Assembly: GCA_032871835.1 (NCBI GenBank)
Contig: CM065295.1
Location: forward strand, 39,368,360 to 39,432,359
Direction of reading: 5' to 3'
DNA from: Dipteronia dyeriana
Taxonomy: Eukaryota > Streptophyta > Magnoliopsida > Sapindales > Sapindaceae
DNA length: 64,000 nt
Every line of letters starts with the position of its first letter. The stretch's first letter is position 1. Below are positions 10,101 through 20,741 of this stretch, one piece after another. Position numbers and translations under genes: made by a program. Below the pieces are notes generated by a model. That model saw only the letters and a list, made by a program, of their open reading frames with translations. It was not told the origin of the DNA and did no database searches.

Positions 10101-11354
10101 CTCACTGAGGTCACTAGGGTAAAGGTGAGCTTCTCGAGGATGATGTAATTTCTTTCGGGCTTGGTTAGTGCCGACTTACATAGTAGACAGGTCACTGGAC
10201 CCCGTCCTCGCATTCTTTAACCAAAGGCCCACTAATCGCTGTTTTAGACATGGTCCTGTAAATCTGTAACTTCTCTCTAGGGACTGGCTTGACCAGCAGC
10301 GGCTGGCTAGCTAGATATCTCTTCAAAGCTTGGAAGCCTGCTCACTATCCTAGTCTTACTTCATATTTCTTCCCTGTTTGATCACTCTGAAGAAGGGAAG
10401 ACATTTGTCAGTCGACTGTGAAATGAAACGATTGAGCGTTGCCACTAGACCGGTTAGCATCTGTACTTGTTTGAGTGAGGTAGGAGATTCCAGGTCTAAG
10501 ATAGCTCAAATTTTCTTGATTTTCTCTGAGTTGGCCTCTATACCTCTCTCGTGAACCATAAAACCAAGAAACTTTCTAGCAGTTACCCTGAAAGAACACT
10601 TGGCGGGGTTCAACCGTATCTGGTTCTCTTTCATGATCTAGAAGGTCTTGCGAAGGTGGTCCTGGTGCTCTTCTGCTACTTGAGACTTTGTAATCATGTT
10701 GTTAACATATACTTCCATAGTCCTTCTGATTTGTGGCTTGAACAGCCGGTTAACCAAACATTGTTATGTAGCTCTCACGTTTTTGAGGTCAAATGGCATC
10801 ACCTTGTATTAGTAAAGACCTTGCCTGGTGATGAAACTGGTCTTATCCTGATTAGTGGGGTGCATCATAATCTGGTTGTACCCCAAAAATGCATCCATAA
10901 AGCTCAGGAGCTTGTTTCCTACAGTGGAATCCACTAACTGATCGATTTTAGGCATGAGGAAGCTATCCTTTGAGCATGAGCGGTTGAGATCTTTATAGTC
11001 AACGCACATGCACCATTTCCCGTTTGCCTTGGTGACCATGACCATATTCACGATCCAATCGGGGTATCGAGATTCCCTGATAAATCCAGCCTTTATCAAC
11101 TTGTCGACCTCTTCCTGTATGGCAGCATTTCTTTCGGCTCTGAAATGTAGCCTCTTCTGCTTGATCAGCTTGAACGTGGGGTTGATTGCCAACCTATGAA
11201 TTGTCAAAGAGATGGGGATTCCCAGCATTTCGTCATGGCTCCATGCAAATATGTCACTGTATTCCCAAAAGAGCTGGATCAGGCCTTCTTTTACTTCCGG
11301 TTCTAGGGTCGCCCTAACCTTGACTACTTTGAACTGATCATTTTCTCTAATCAA
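10101..11354 (-). pseudogene. Gypsy-1 reverse transcriptase with YVNN active site (broken)
   Basis: The N-terminal half is open from 11354 to 10809. It has the linker WEYSDIFAWSHDEMLGI, then KLIKAGFIRESRYPDWI, WCMCVDYKDLN, and SFMDAFLGYNQI with the first catalytic aspartate. The palm motif follows in another frame at about 10688-10715, reading MEVYVNNMITK. Family members have YVDD there, so both remaining catalytic aspartates are asparagine through two G-to-A changes on the coding strand. Thumb and connection follow to about 10100 with stops. The enzyme would be catalytically dead even without the frameshifts. Confidence 0.85.
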
Positions 11355-11840
11355 GATTTCTTCTAACTCATCAACGTGGTGGCCACTGGTCCATTCCTTA
11401 TCTTCTTATTCCTCGTTCTCAACCTGGACATCGCCCTCAGGATATTATGCTAACTCTAGAACCTCGAAGTCAGTTTTTGACAATTCTTGTCCTTGCACCA
11501 CATCTACCTACGCATACTGCTTCGCTAGTGTTGCGAGATTGGCTGATATTGCGTAGCACTTACAGACATCTTGCTAGTCCCCGCGTACCTTGCCCACCTT
11601 ATTTCCTATTGGAAACTTCAAGACATTGTGGTAGATGGATAGCACCCCCTTGAGCGCTGATAAGAAAGGCATCTCTAAAATGGCATTGTAGGCCGACGGG
11701 GTGTTAACTACAATAAAGTCCGTCATGATGTTCTATTGTAGAGGCGAAGTACCAATGATAACCGGTAGAATTTTTAATCCTACTGGTATAATCGAGTCCC
11801 AAGTAAACCCGTACAAGGGGGTGGTGGAACTGTTGTAGCA

Positions 11841-12176
11841 CTATTGTATCAAGTTGAGCTTTTCCAGGGTGTCTTTAAAAAAGATGTCCACACTGTTCCC
11901 TGTGTCAATCAGGATGTGGTGGGCCAAGCAGCAGGCGATTTGTGATGTGACCACCATGGGATCGACGTGCGGGTGCACGGTATTGTACACATCTGCTTTA
12001 GTGAAAATGATCTGTGTTGGTTGGAAGGTTCTTGCCAAGTTCTGTTCTACCTTGAAGATACCTTGCCCCTTTTTAACCCGGGGAATCTTCTTGGCATAAT
12101 TTTTCCTGGAATTGTTAGAGGTACCAACTAGAGTGGGTCCTCTGGTGATGGTGTGTATGACCTGGATTTGCTTCAT
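11841..12176 (-). pseudogene. Gypsy-1 aspartic protease region
   Basis: An open stretch of 111 codons ends in an aspartic-protease active site, HHILIDTGNSVDIFF, near 11900. Upstream is QPTQIIFTKADVYNTVHPHVD, a typical lead-in to Tat protease. It would cleave the gag-pol polyprotein in the particle. The C-terminal half of the domain continues left to about 11650 in other frames. Confidence 0.8.
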
Positions 12177-12179
12177 CAG

Positions 12180-13850
12180 GTCTTTCTGCTCTCATTTCCT
12201 ATTCTCCGCATTATCTCGGATCTTGGTTTGAACCTCTTTACCTGTATGGATGTTATCTCGAACCTACTGTAAAAAATCCACCAAATATCCACCCCTCACT
12301 TTTGCTTCAACCTGGTTACGAAGACTAAAGCACTCCGAGGTATTATGCCCCTCGTCCTCGGGGAAGTCATAGTACTTATATCAGTTCATTGTGTCAACTG
12401 GTGCTTTCATGGGAGCTGGCTTTCTAAGCAGACCTTTATCTCTGATAGCAAGGAAGATTGTCTCACATGAGGCGTTCAAGGGGGTATAGTGGCTGTAACC
12501 TCTCTCATCTTGGGTTACAGGGGCTACCACTTTTAGAGGAGGGGTAGCCTAAGGCGGGGCTCGCCTCGCTAGGCATCGCTCTTGTTGGGGTTGGAGAAGT
12601 GAAGGGTGATATGTAGACTGGTTGGGTGGCATATTCTAGGTTTTTTGGACCGACACAGGTTTGGGTATCTTTTTCTTTTAGCGATTTGCGATCCTCATGT
12701 CATCATGATCAATCTTCACCCTGAGCTACTCATCCAAGTCGACTTGCTTTAGCGCCCTATCATAGGCTTCATGATAAGTCTCAAATGGGTGCTTTGTAAA
12801 AGAACCTGTAAAGTCTCCCGACCTATAGGTTTCTACGGAAGTTGGCTATGGTCTCCTTCTAGATGAAAACCCACATCTGGATCACCTTCTTATGAAGCCT
12901 ATCCACATAGGATTTGAGTGTTTCATCCCGCTCTTGGATCACATATTGTAAATGGATCGAATCCTTTGGATGTGGCTTGACTCCCTAGAACTGCTATCAA
13001 AAATCACTTGACAACTTAGTGAAGATATCCACGCTACCAGCTGTTAGCTTCCTGAACCATGTCTTGGCATGATCTGTCAATGTGGTAGGGAACATCCGGC
13101 ACATGGCGGCCTTGGTAGTGTTCTAGGCCTCCATCTGCTGGACAATGCTCTCAAAATGACTAAAAAAATCCTCAATGTCTAAGAACTTATTCGTTGTCAT
13201 TTTGAATTTGGACGGAAGCTCGGTTTCCCTGATCCTTCTGGTGAAAGGGGCAACCATCTTGCTCAGGAGATCCTTCTTGACCTCCCATGTGCTTACCTTT
13301 TACTCAATTCCAGGATCTCCCTTTGTATATGAGCCAGCTAATCTTATAGGCGCTTGTTCCTAGTTTTCTTGGACTCTACCTCAAAATCCTCATTGTCGGA
13401 GCCCTCAGTGGAGACAGAGGCCTCACCCATGTTACCTTCGGGTCTAAGATCCCTCATAGAGCTTCTCTGGCTACCTCTTGCCTCGGGTTTGGGCTCTCTT
13501 CTGGTATCCAATGGTCTTACTGAGTGGCAAAGTCTCTCCTACGGAATGTCAGCAACATATTTCACTTGTCTGGGTTGATAATGGGTCGGCCTGAGCGGTT
13601 TTGAGGCATGGGCCCTAACTGATCTCGGGCTGAGGGTAGGGGTCCCAACCTATCAAGGACAGGTACTGGTGGTGGAGGTCCCAACCGGTTGAAGGCGGTG
13701 GTCCTAGCTCCTGGTCTGTTGGGGTCCTTACGGGCACTGAGTTTTACCTGTTGAAGGGTAATTCTCTCTGCCACCAAACGTTGGTGAATACTTTCCAAGA
13801 AAGATATGGCCTGTTGTTCCAGCATGGCTTAGCCAATCATCGAAGGGACT
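12180..13850 (-). pseudogene. Gypsy-1 gag (broken)
   Basis: Minus-strand gag traces include a proline-rich N-terminus (13562-13825, repeated RLGP and QLGP motifs), the capsid-like domain (TLTDHAKTWFRKLTAGS, near 13030), VDRLHKKVIQMW near 12890, and a Tat-type zinc knuckle remnant reading EDEGHNTSECFSLRNQVEA near 12330. Frames change several times. Gag would package the RNA; this copy cannot be translated as one protein. Confidence 0.75.
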
Positions 13851-14040
13851 GGAGCTTACGCGGTACCGATTGGTGCTGTGATCATATTCCGGTGTTTCAA
13901 CTTCCTTCCTTTCTTGTGAGCCTTCCGGGTGGAGGCTATAGATTGATGTCCTGGCGCTTCGGGCTGCCCTTGGAAAGTTGAAGCCTCATGATCTTGCAAA
14001 AACAATAAATGTGTGACTTTATAAAGGGTGTAGAATTTTT

Positions 14041-14061
14041 CCTGCAGACGGCACCGAAAAG
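14041..14061 (-). other. Gypsy-1 primer-binding site region
   Basis: Next to the inner edge of the 5' LTR, the minus strand reads TTTTCGGTGCCGTCTGCAGG. This resembles the TGGCGCCGT-type primer site of plant Tat/Athila elements, where a tRNA such as tRNA-Asp primes reverse transcription. The match is imperfect. Confidence 0.55.
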
Positions 14062-15165
14062 TATTAACCGAAAATTTGCTTTAGGTGAGGAATCTCAATT
14101 AACAGCCTCAGGACCACGACTTCGGAGAATCACGGTCGGGGTAGGTACCTTCGTTACCGGTTTCACATGTAAAAATGGGTGAGATTAATGAAAGAAATGA
14201 TGGTGTGATAGATGATATTATTGATCAAATGGAGTAATGACTATAACAAAATGGTAACAATATGATGGTGTGAAACTCTCAATCTCAGTCTATAATGCCT
14301 AACTAATTTGGAGGTGGAAAACTCGTATCTGTCGATAAGTGGACACAACTTTCTATAGTGTTGGCTTGGCTTGGCTTTTTTTTCTTCTAGATTGTAGAAT
14401 CAAGAGATTCCTCTATCATTTCTTTCCTCCCCCTTTAACTGTCCCGAAGCTGATAGTGTTTTCCCCTAGCGTGTAAGTCGAAGATCACTGGATTGATTTT
14501 TTTCCCTCGTTTGGTGGGATTTTCTGTTTAATATGATTGTCCCTAGAAACTCGGCTAGCGGAGGATATCTTGGTGGAAGACGAGTTTGTTTCCTTTTCGG
14601 ACTCTGTCGTTATAACTATTCATACGTGGAGTTAGAATACTCCTTGAGGAATAATTCGACTTCCTCTGTTATTGGCGTGTTACTTCAAAGCATCGACCTG
14701 GTGATATGGTAGAGCATATTAGAGTTCAAGTATGCTGGTGAGGTATCTTGAGATACCATCCAGGTGAGGTGGTGCCTGTCCTGTTAGCGAGGTACCCCGG
14801 GGTATCATTCTGGTGATAGCATTCGATTGGCTTCTCTGACGAGGTACCATTCTGGTGGCTAGGTGTCTGGTTGATCTTACTGGAGCTTTGTGATCTCCCA
14901 GTAGCTTTACGGGCATCTTCCCTTCCAATGGAAAGGCAGGACAAGTACTTTGACGGGTTATCAAGGCAACGGTTGGTCCACGAGAGTGCAAGAGCTTTAT
15001 CTTGCTACTTCGACGACATCGAGGTACCTAGGTTGTGCTAGGCCTAGTACTTCAGGGTAAACCATTGTGTCTGGTACTGATCCGGTATGTGGAGATGTTC
15101 TCTATCTGATACTAATTGGATGGAAAATTTTCCCTTGGGCCTTTGCCAAAATTTGGCTATTAACA
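14062..15165 (-). repeat. Gypsy-1 5' LTR
   Basis: This 1.1-kb LTR is paired with 2886-3975. On the minus strand it starts TGTTAATAGCC and ends near GGTTAATA; the expected terminal CA is mutated. It carries small insertions and deletions against its partner, for example a 30-base stretch at 14325 absent from the left copy. Confidence 0.85.
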
Positions 15166-15480
15166 GTATTATTGATATTAAGCTGCCTTATAGACCACCA
15201 TCCATTGACATCAGTGATGAGATCAACCCTCATAGTTATAAGCTTGACAACAAAATTGAAGGTTTCAGTAGGGTCAAAGCCAGCTCGTTGGTGAAATCCC
15301 TTTGCCACCAAAAGAGCTTTGTATTTTGATAAGGAGCAATTCATTGTTTTTAGATGAAAAGAGTATTTTACAATCAATCAATATCCTTTTTACAAATTGA
15401 GAGGAAGGATGATCAAACCTGTTGTACCAATCTAGCAAACTAGAGTTCAAAGCACTAGCTGTTATATTTACATCCAGCAA
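15166..15480 (-). pseudogene. Copia-1 reverse transcriptase N-terminus fused to gag-pre-integrase; integrase missing
   Basis: The minus strand shows gag-pre-integrase (LLDWYNRFDHPSSQFVKRIL, near 15420) and then, within about 60 bases, the reverse transcriptase segment KALLVAKGFHQRAG with ETFNFVVKL and RQLNINN. In an intact copia element about 1.2 kb of integrase and linker separates them. An internal deletion removed integrase before Gypsy-1 landed at the RQLNINN codons. Confidence 0.8.
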
Positions 15481-15599
15481 GACACAATTATTTTTAGAAA
15501 CAGAAAAGTATGATGAATGTTTTTAAAAAGCTGAAATTTATGAAATCTGTTGAGCTTTTGAGGTGTTGAGCGACAAGTCAAAGATATACAAGCCATTCC

Positions 15600-16579
15600 T
15601 AAGCACACCTTAATAACAACCTTCTTCATCCTTCACGAGGAAAAAATAAGGATGAAACTCGATGAAAACGTTATTATCTCTCGTAAAGTTAGAAACACTA
15701 AGTAGATTTTTAATAATATTTGGTATGAGAAAAAAATTTTTAAGGACAAAAGTGTGTTTGTCAATATTAAATGCATTTGATCCAGTGGAAGAAATATGCA
15801 AACATGTGCTATTGCCAACATAAATCTTCTCATGTCCTTGATAATCAGACTTGTTCATTAGATTGTTGTCGTTCGGAGTGCAATGTTCGGTGGCTCCGCT
15901 ATCAGGATTCCACACAAGATAAGCAACAGTCTCCAGTGTGGAAATCATAGCAGCCATCTAATTTCCATCATTACCTCATGTATTAATGTTATTCTGAGCA
16001 TTATTATTGAGTTGGAAGGATTGATCAAACCTATAATAGCATTTTTGAGAAATATGCCCCATTCGAAGACCTATATTTAACATGGTGACCTGTTATTGGA
16101 GTTATTGAACCTTCCTCTGCCTTATCCTTTACAACCACCATTAGTGTTCATTTTCACTCCTCTCACCATTATTCCAGTTCTAAGATTGAACTCTATCAAA
16201 GCCTTGTAGATTGTTACCATTTCCTTTATTGTTAACAACAACATTGACATTCATATTTTTCAGCTTGTGAGTGTTGCTCTAATCTGGCCTCATATGTTAA
16301 TAGCAAGGCAGTTATTTCAAGCATGGTGTAGAAATTCTGCATTGAAATTACAGGAATAACAAAAGAGTCATACTAGCTCCTAGTCCATTTAGAACGTACA
16401 TTATTTTGTTTTCCTTTATCATTGCATAACCAGAATAAGCTAGAGCATCAATGATGCCTTTCTTCTTGAGTAAGTTCTCAGTCATTGTTGAGCCTCATTT
16501 CTTCAAGGTTTGAAGTTGAAGCTTAAGCTCCATCACATTTGCTCTTGACTGAGAGGATAAGAAACTCTTAATTGTGTGC
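15600..16579 (-). pseudogene. Copia-1 protease and gag C-terminal half
   Basis: The 115-codon frame at 15610-15957 holds the protease active site VWNPDSGATEHCTPND followed by LHISSTGSNAF and NLLSVSNFTRDN. To the right, in broken frames, is gag: a knuckle-like remnant (MLNIGLRMGHISQKC, about 16060) and a UBN2-type region (MELKLQLQTLKK, about 16520). The gag frame runs up to a target site inside the codons of SVWHTIKSFLSS at 16580, where the gag-only element inserted. Confidence 0.75.
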
Positions 16580-16584
16580 CAGAC

Positions 16585-16969
16585 TGATACGGTTCTTGCA
16601 TGGCACACATGGGTTGCACGTATGGGATTGCAAGGAAGACCATCTTTGGGTTGTGTTAATGCTCATTGGTTATGTTGTTTTTGTTTGTTAGTTGATTTAG
16701 TCAATAAGTAAGTAGTGGAAGGCAGTGGTTGCTGAAAGCACTCCATTTCTTTAGCATCAGTTGAGGATAACGCCTATTTTTTAGATTTTAGAATTGTTAT
16801 TTTATTGCATGTTGTAAAACCTTTAAAGTGGCCAATTTGAATTCAATTAAGGAATCAATGAATGAATATTAAACCCAATTATCTCCTATTCGATCTTCTA
16901 AAATATCTTATGACTCTATTTTTTCCCTCTTTCTCCATCTTCTATAGTCTCACAAATTAAATCATATCA
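16585..16969 (+). repeat. 5' LTR of the gag-only element
   Basis: This is a direct repeat of 18188-18571 with only scattered differences. It ends ATCATATCA just before the primer site. It is AT-rich, without a coding frame. Confidence 0.93.
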
Positions 16970-16970
16970 A

Positions 16971-16985
16971 ATTGGTATCAGAGCT
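16971..16985 (+). other. primer-binding site of the gag-only element
   Basis: ATTGGTATCAGAGCT begins two bases after the LTR. TGGTATCAGAGC is the classic plant site complementary to initiator tRNA-Met. Confidence 0.9.
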
Positions 16986-16993
16986 CACATCCA

Positions 16994-18166
16994 TGGAGAC
17001 TCGCATTAAATCCAATACTGAATTCCGCAGCAAAATTCATGAATTCTAGCCAGCCACGAAACTAGACTCGACGAAATCGTTGCCAACAACGAATCAAGGT
17101 ATGAACAACTCATCGCCAATAATGACACAAGATTCAATCAAATCATCGTCGAACTGCAGGCCCTGCACCTATAATCTCTTCAACCTCATCAATCACAGCA
17201 ACCTTATCCTCTTCCTCCACAAGGCGAACCCATCATCGGACAAATTCGACCCAACTCTGAAAGGGAAATCCATCTATTTGAAACAGAGGAATGGTCACAC
17301 AGCGGTCTCGTAGCTAACTACCATTCCAGCAATGATCAGTGTTACACCACCTTGAAACTTAACTTTTCGACCTTCGGCGGTGCTGATCCAACTGGGTGGA
17401 TTTTTAAGGCCGAACAATACTTTGAATTCAAAGATATTGATCCTCAACAACAGGTACAGTTGACATCATTTCAGTTGGAGAACGTCGCGCTGCAATGGTA
17501 CCATTGGTACACCAAATTTCAGGGACCATTGAGCTGGGATGAATTCACAAAGGCCGTTCTCCATCGGTTTGGACCCACCTACTACGATGATCCATCGGAA
17601 GCCCTGTCACGTCTCAAACAAACCACCGCCGTAACTGTCTATCAAGAATCATTTGAAAAGTTGTCACATAAAGTGGACTACTTACCAGAAATTTTTTTAA
17701 TGGGAAGTTTTATCACCGGATTAAAGGATGAAATCCGATTGGATGTCTGTGTCAAGCAGCCAAAACACCTACTTGAGGCAATAAGTGTATCTCATTTAAT
17801 TGAGGAGAGAAATCAGCTCCAACAGAAACAGGGTACTCAATTCAGACCTACAACATACTCAAACCAGTCGAGACCCCAACCGAACTCTACCATTGGTGTC
17901 CTTAGACCTCTACCACAGCAAGCTAACCAGAGAGCTAAAAAATTCCAAGAACCAGTTCACCGAATCATAGGTCAGGAGGTATGGGAAATGTGTGAAAAGG
18001 TGCTATATTTTTATTATGATGAAAGGTTCGTACCCGTACACCGCTGATCCCGACCACAGATCTTCATGATAGATAATGTAAAACTTGATGGCGAAACCGA
18101 AGAAGTAAATATGGAACTCGAGTCCGCACCTAACAAGTCGACCCAATTTCATTCTTGTGGACAAGG
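16994..18166 (+). pseudogene. chromovirus-like gag with destroyed zinc knuckle
   Basis: The frame begins at ATG 16994 (METRIKSN). After early stops it continues with a coiled segment (RYEQLIANNDTRFNQIIVEL, about 17100) and a long open stretch, 17352-18047. That stretch holds the retrotransposon gag domain: NFSTFGGADPTGWIFKAEQYF, LENVALQWYHW, LSWDEFTKAVLHRFGP, FITGLKDEIR and HLIEERNQLQQKQ. The C-terminal CCHC knuckle is degenerate: the usual cysteines read EKVLYFYYDERFVPVHR, with tyrosines at two positions and the last cysteine codon turned into the stop at 18045. The frame continues past it (SRPQIFMIDNVK) for about 40 codons to a stop just before the purine tract. Confidence 0.85.
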
Positions 18167-18171
18167 ATGAT

Positions 18172-18187
18172 TTTTAGGGGGATGGAA
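18172..18187 (+). other. polypurine tract of the gag-only element
   Basis: TTTTTAGGGGGATGGAA directly precedes the TG that opens the 3' LTR at 18188. A G-rich purine run here is the expected plus-strand primer. Confidence 0.75.
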
Positions 18188-18571
18188 TGATATGGTTCAT
18201 GCATGGCACACATGGGTTGAACGTATGGGATTGCAAGGAAGACCAAGTCTGGGTTGTGTTAATGCTCATTGGTTATGTTGTTTTTGTTTGTTAGTTGATT
18301 TAGTCAATAAGTAACTAGTGAAAGGCAGTGGTTACTGAAAGCAATCCATTTCTTTAGCATCGGTTGAGGATAACGCCTATTTTTTAGATTTTAGAATTGT
18401 TATTTGATTGCATGTTGTAAAGCCTATAAAGAGGCCAGTTTGAATTCAATTAAGGAATCAATGGATGAATATTAAACCCAATTATCTCCACTTCGATCTC
18501 TAAAATATCTTCTGACTCTATTCTCTCCCTCTTTCTCCTTCTTCTATAGTCTCACAAATTAACTCATATCA
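18188..18571 (+). repeat. 3' LTR of the gag-only element
   Basis: The partner of 16585-16969. It is followed at once by the second copy of the CAGAC target duplication. Confidence 0.93.
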
Positions 18572-18576
18572 CAGAC

Positions 18577-18926
18577 TTGGCACGAAGTAGCCCATCTTAC
18601 CAAATAAGGTAAAATTTCTTGACTCATAGATGAGAGCAATGAACACAAAATAATCTGATTTTATTGCTCCCAATCAAGATATTTGTTTCTCACATATCCA
18701 TCTAGATTGACTCGATTTGGTGGTAAAATAGTGGAATCAACAAAGTGAATAAGTTGATTACCTTTGATAGCTGCTAGTACTTGATGTCTCCATAGCAGAA
18801 AGTTGTTATGATCAAGTTTCACTGTGAGTTGCAGTTTTAGCAGAGTCAGGTTCTTCGATTGACTAAGATTGAGTTGCGATCCATCTACTCCTTAAGATGG
18901 TGATACGGCAGAAAACCTAGTATTAG
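18577..18926 (-). pseudogene. Copia-1 gag N-terminal half
   Basis: The minus strand here is the N-terminal side of the Copia-1 gag, recognisable by its continuity through the CAGAC site into SVWHTIKSF (16580 leftwards). Stops are frequent and the start codon is uncertain. It lies between the primer-binding site and the gag-only insertion. Confidence 0.6.
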
Positions 18927-18941
18927 CCTGCTCTGATACCA
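18927..18941 (-). other. Copia-1 primer-binding site
   Basis: The minus strand reads TGGTATCAGAGCAGG immediately after the end of the 5' LTR. It matches the plant initiator tRNA-Met primer site exactly over TGGTATCAGAGC. Confidence 0.85.
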
Positions 18942-19255
18942 TGATAACCTATTCACTTTCCTGAGAAAGTCTAAAGAGAAAGTGAAAGAGGAAATAGAGA
19001 GAAAAAGAAAGAACTCTCTAGAACACAATCTGTGATGAATTCTGGAAAAATAATTATTAATGAAAAAATACAGAAAAAATTCTTTTTCATTTACATTTAA
19101 TACAGTATATATATAAGCACGTGTCAAGGTGCTTTTGGTATATCATAATTGAGTGATGTGTGAACAACAATTTTGTTGTGTGGAAATAAACTTTCCTGCC
19201 AATACCAATTAATGGTTGACATCTTATTCTTTTGGTTTTCTATACACTGATATAA
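18942..19255 (-). repeat. Copia-1 5' LTR, truncated by hAT-type sequence
   Basis: This matches the left LTR (1356-1700) up to about TATACACTGATA. The remaining 80-90 bases, present in the left copy, are missing and replaced by GC-rich hAT-type terminal sequence. The lost part would be expected beyond the right edge of the window if the hAT model is right. Confidence 0.8.
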
Positions 19256-19679
19256 AGCCGTAAAACCATACTGACCCGGCCCCCTGAGGCTCGGCATGTC
19301 AGGTGGGCCTGGCGTGCCATGTCGTGCCGATATTCTAAAGAGTCGTGTCGTACCAGACACGACCCGTTACGGAAATTGGTGGCACGTTACGGCCACTAGG
19401 TACGGCCCCAATGGGCCATACCGGTATGCCATCCTCTGCTGGCACGTCGGGCAAGCCTAACAGGCCTTAATAGGTCGGCCTATTTTTTTATAGGTTTTTT
19501 TTAATTTAAGAAAATTAAATTTATTTGTTATAAAATATATTTACGATTGAAATATGTTTTTTAATTGTAATTTTTGTTTATCTTATTTATTATTTTAGTC
19601 TAAAATATATAAAAAAATTCAAATAGTAAATAAAGATTAAAGATATAAAAAAATAAAAAAATAAAAAAATAGATTATGT
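19256..19679 (-). mobile_element. hAT-type 3' terminal region
   Basis: A GC-rich block (19256-19490) is packed with short inverted and direct repeats of the CGTGCC, GTCGTGCCG and GGCACG type, typical of plant hAT subterminal regions. It contains a perfect hairpin with arms GTCGTGTC (19342-19349) and GACACGAC (19356-19363). An AT-rich tail follows to the Gypsy-2 insertion. It lacks coding sequence and fits the non-coding 3' end of the transposon whose transposase lies to the right. Confidence 0.6.
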
Positions 19680-20470
19680 TGATGGTGATTTTTAGATTAA
19701 CCTCTCGTCACGCAATTAATGCAGAATAATAACTGATTGTAGATCAAAGTGAATGGAAAATAAATAAGACAGAATTTTACGTGGTAAGACCCTAATGTGG
19801 GGAAACTTCCACGGTTGCCGATAACAGCGAGAAAAATTCACTATGCAAAAGATGATCACACCCTCAATCTCTCTTACGCTCTTGCTAGTCAATTTGTGTT
19901 CAACCTTCTATGGGCATTATTAGGGTCTATTTATACATACATAGAACCCTAATTCTCAATGTACAAGTAAGGAAAGTCTTTATCATTTAATGAAATTCTA
20001 ACTTCTTGGAGTCATATTGTTCTTTTTTCCCGTTTCGAGTTGATTGTATTTCAATTGCATTGAATTTCTTGCCCGATTTAGACTTTGATATCTACAAGGA
20101 AATTTACTCTCTTATCAGAACTTGCTTCTAGACATCTTATATCAGTAGGATTCTCCTTCTACGGATTTCGGTCGTTATTCTTTCGAATCTGGGTGCTATC
20201 CACATGAAACGCGTCTGATCGTCTATTTCTCTCGACCATTCTCATTTCCCCCGATCAGTGATTTTACCCGATCTCGACCTTGGTCACAACCATCTTGACG
20301 ACCTGATCGGATCTTTTAACCCGATCATTTGTATTATCTTGGTTGGGGAGACTGGTCAAGTCTTCTCTGACTTACTTGGGCTGACTCAATTTGATCATCT
20401 TCCAGTGACGTGGCACCTCCAACCATTGCCTTTGCTGACGTGTCACGTAGTCTAGGATTTGTCAATAACA
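19680..20470 (-). repeat. Gypsy-2 3' LTR
   Basis: A direct copy of 33857-34650. The blocks ACCCTAATGTGGGGAAAC and GACGTGTCACGTAGTCTAGG are shared. Confidence 0.92.
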
Positions 20471-20480
20471 CCCCCCTTAA
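20471..20480 (-). other. Gypsy-2 polypurine tract
   Basis: The minus strand reads TTAAGGGGGG directly before the TG of the 3' LTR. Confidence 0.85.
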
Positions 20481-20741
20481 ACATACAAGACCGAGTATCT
20501 CATTCCAAATGGAATCCACTCGGCGAAGTGTGTTTAACTTATTCTTTTTTCTTATCATGGTGTTCATTAAAGTGCATTTAAGGCTTCACAGCTGAACGTT
20601 AATGTCAATCACTCTCGTTTCGACTTACGCAATCATCCAGCCACTTTTTCAAATTTCAAACGTTGTGTGTTTTCGTTCCGTGTGCACCTACTCCCACTCG
20701 CGTCTGGTGATATGTACGTGTTCTTATGACATCATCTGCTC

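Larger units (their letters stand above)
2886..15165 (-). mobile_element. Gypsy-1: Tat-lineage Ty3/gypsy retrotransposon inside Copia-1
   Basis: This 12.3-kb element has two LTRs of about 1.1 kb, a primer-binding site beside the right LTR, a polypurine tract beside the left LTR, and gag-protease-reverse transcriptase-RNase H-integrase in that order on the minus strand. A plus-strand antisense gene lies between integrase and the 3' LTR. That accessory gene, the second RNase H and the protease context place it in the Tat lineage. It sits within the Copia-1 reverse transcriptase codons. The target duplication is degraded: GTATT flanks the right side where Copia-1 would have had GCATT, and the left copy is scrambled by a 10-bp duplication. 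Confidence 0.9.
16585..18571 (+). mobile_element. small gag-only LTR retrotransposon with perfect CAGAC target duplication
   Basis: This is a structurally complete but non-autonomous element of 1987 bp. Its LTRs are 385 and 384 bp, both opening TGATA and ending ATATCA. The 5-bp target duplication CAGAC occurs at 16580-16584 and 18572-18576. A tRNA-Met primer site follows the left LTR and a purine tract precedes the right LTR. The only coding content is a chromovirus-like gag. It lies inside Copia-1 gag in the opposite orientation. No protease, reverse transcriptase or integrase remains between gag and the purine tract, so movement would have needed enzymes from another element. Confidence 0.93.
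1356..19255 (-). mobile_element. Copia-1: old Ty1/copia retrotransposon split by two nested insertions
   Basis: Gag, protease, gag-pre-integrase, reverse transcriptase and RNase H traces run right to left between two related LTRs (1356-1700 and 18942-about 19255). It is interrupted by Gypsy-1 inside the reverse transcriptase, where the protein reads RQLNINN on the right side of the insertion and resumes with AFLN and VIDEDVYM on the left. It is interrupted again by the gag-only element inside gag. The integrase core is absent: the frame goes from gag-pre-integrase (about 15400) almost directly into the N-terminal part of reverse transcriptase (about 15350). Frameshifts and stops are frequent. 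Without its insertions it would be roughly 3.6 kb. Confidence 0.85.

Noticed and set aside
10551..10937. Plus-strand frame of 128 codons
   Set aside because: Antisense shadow of the Gypsy-1 reverse transcriptase.
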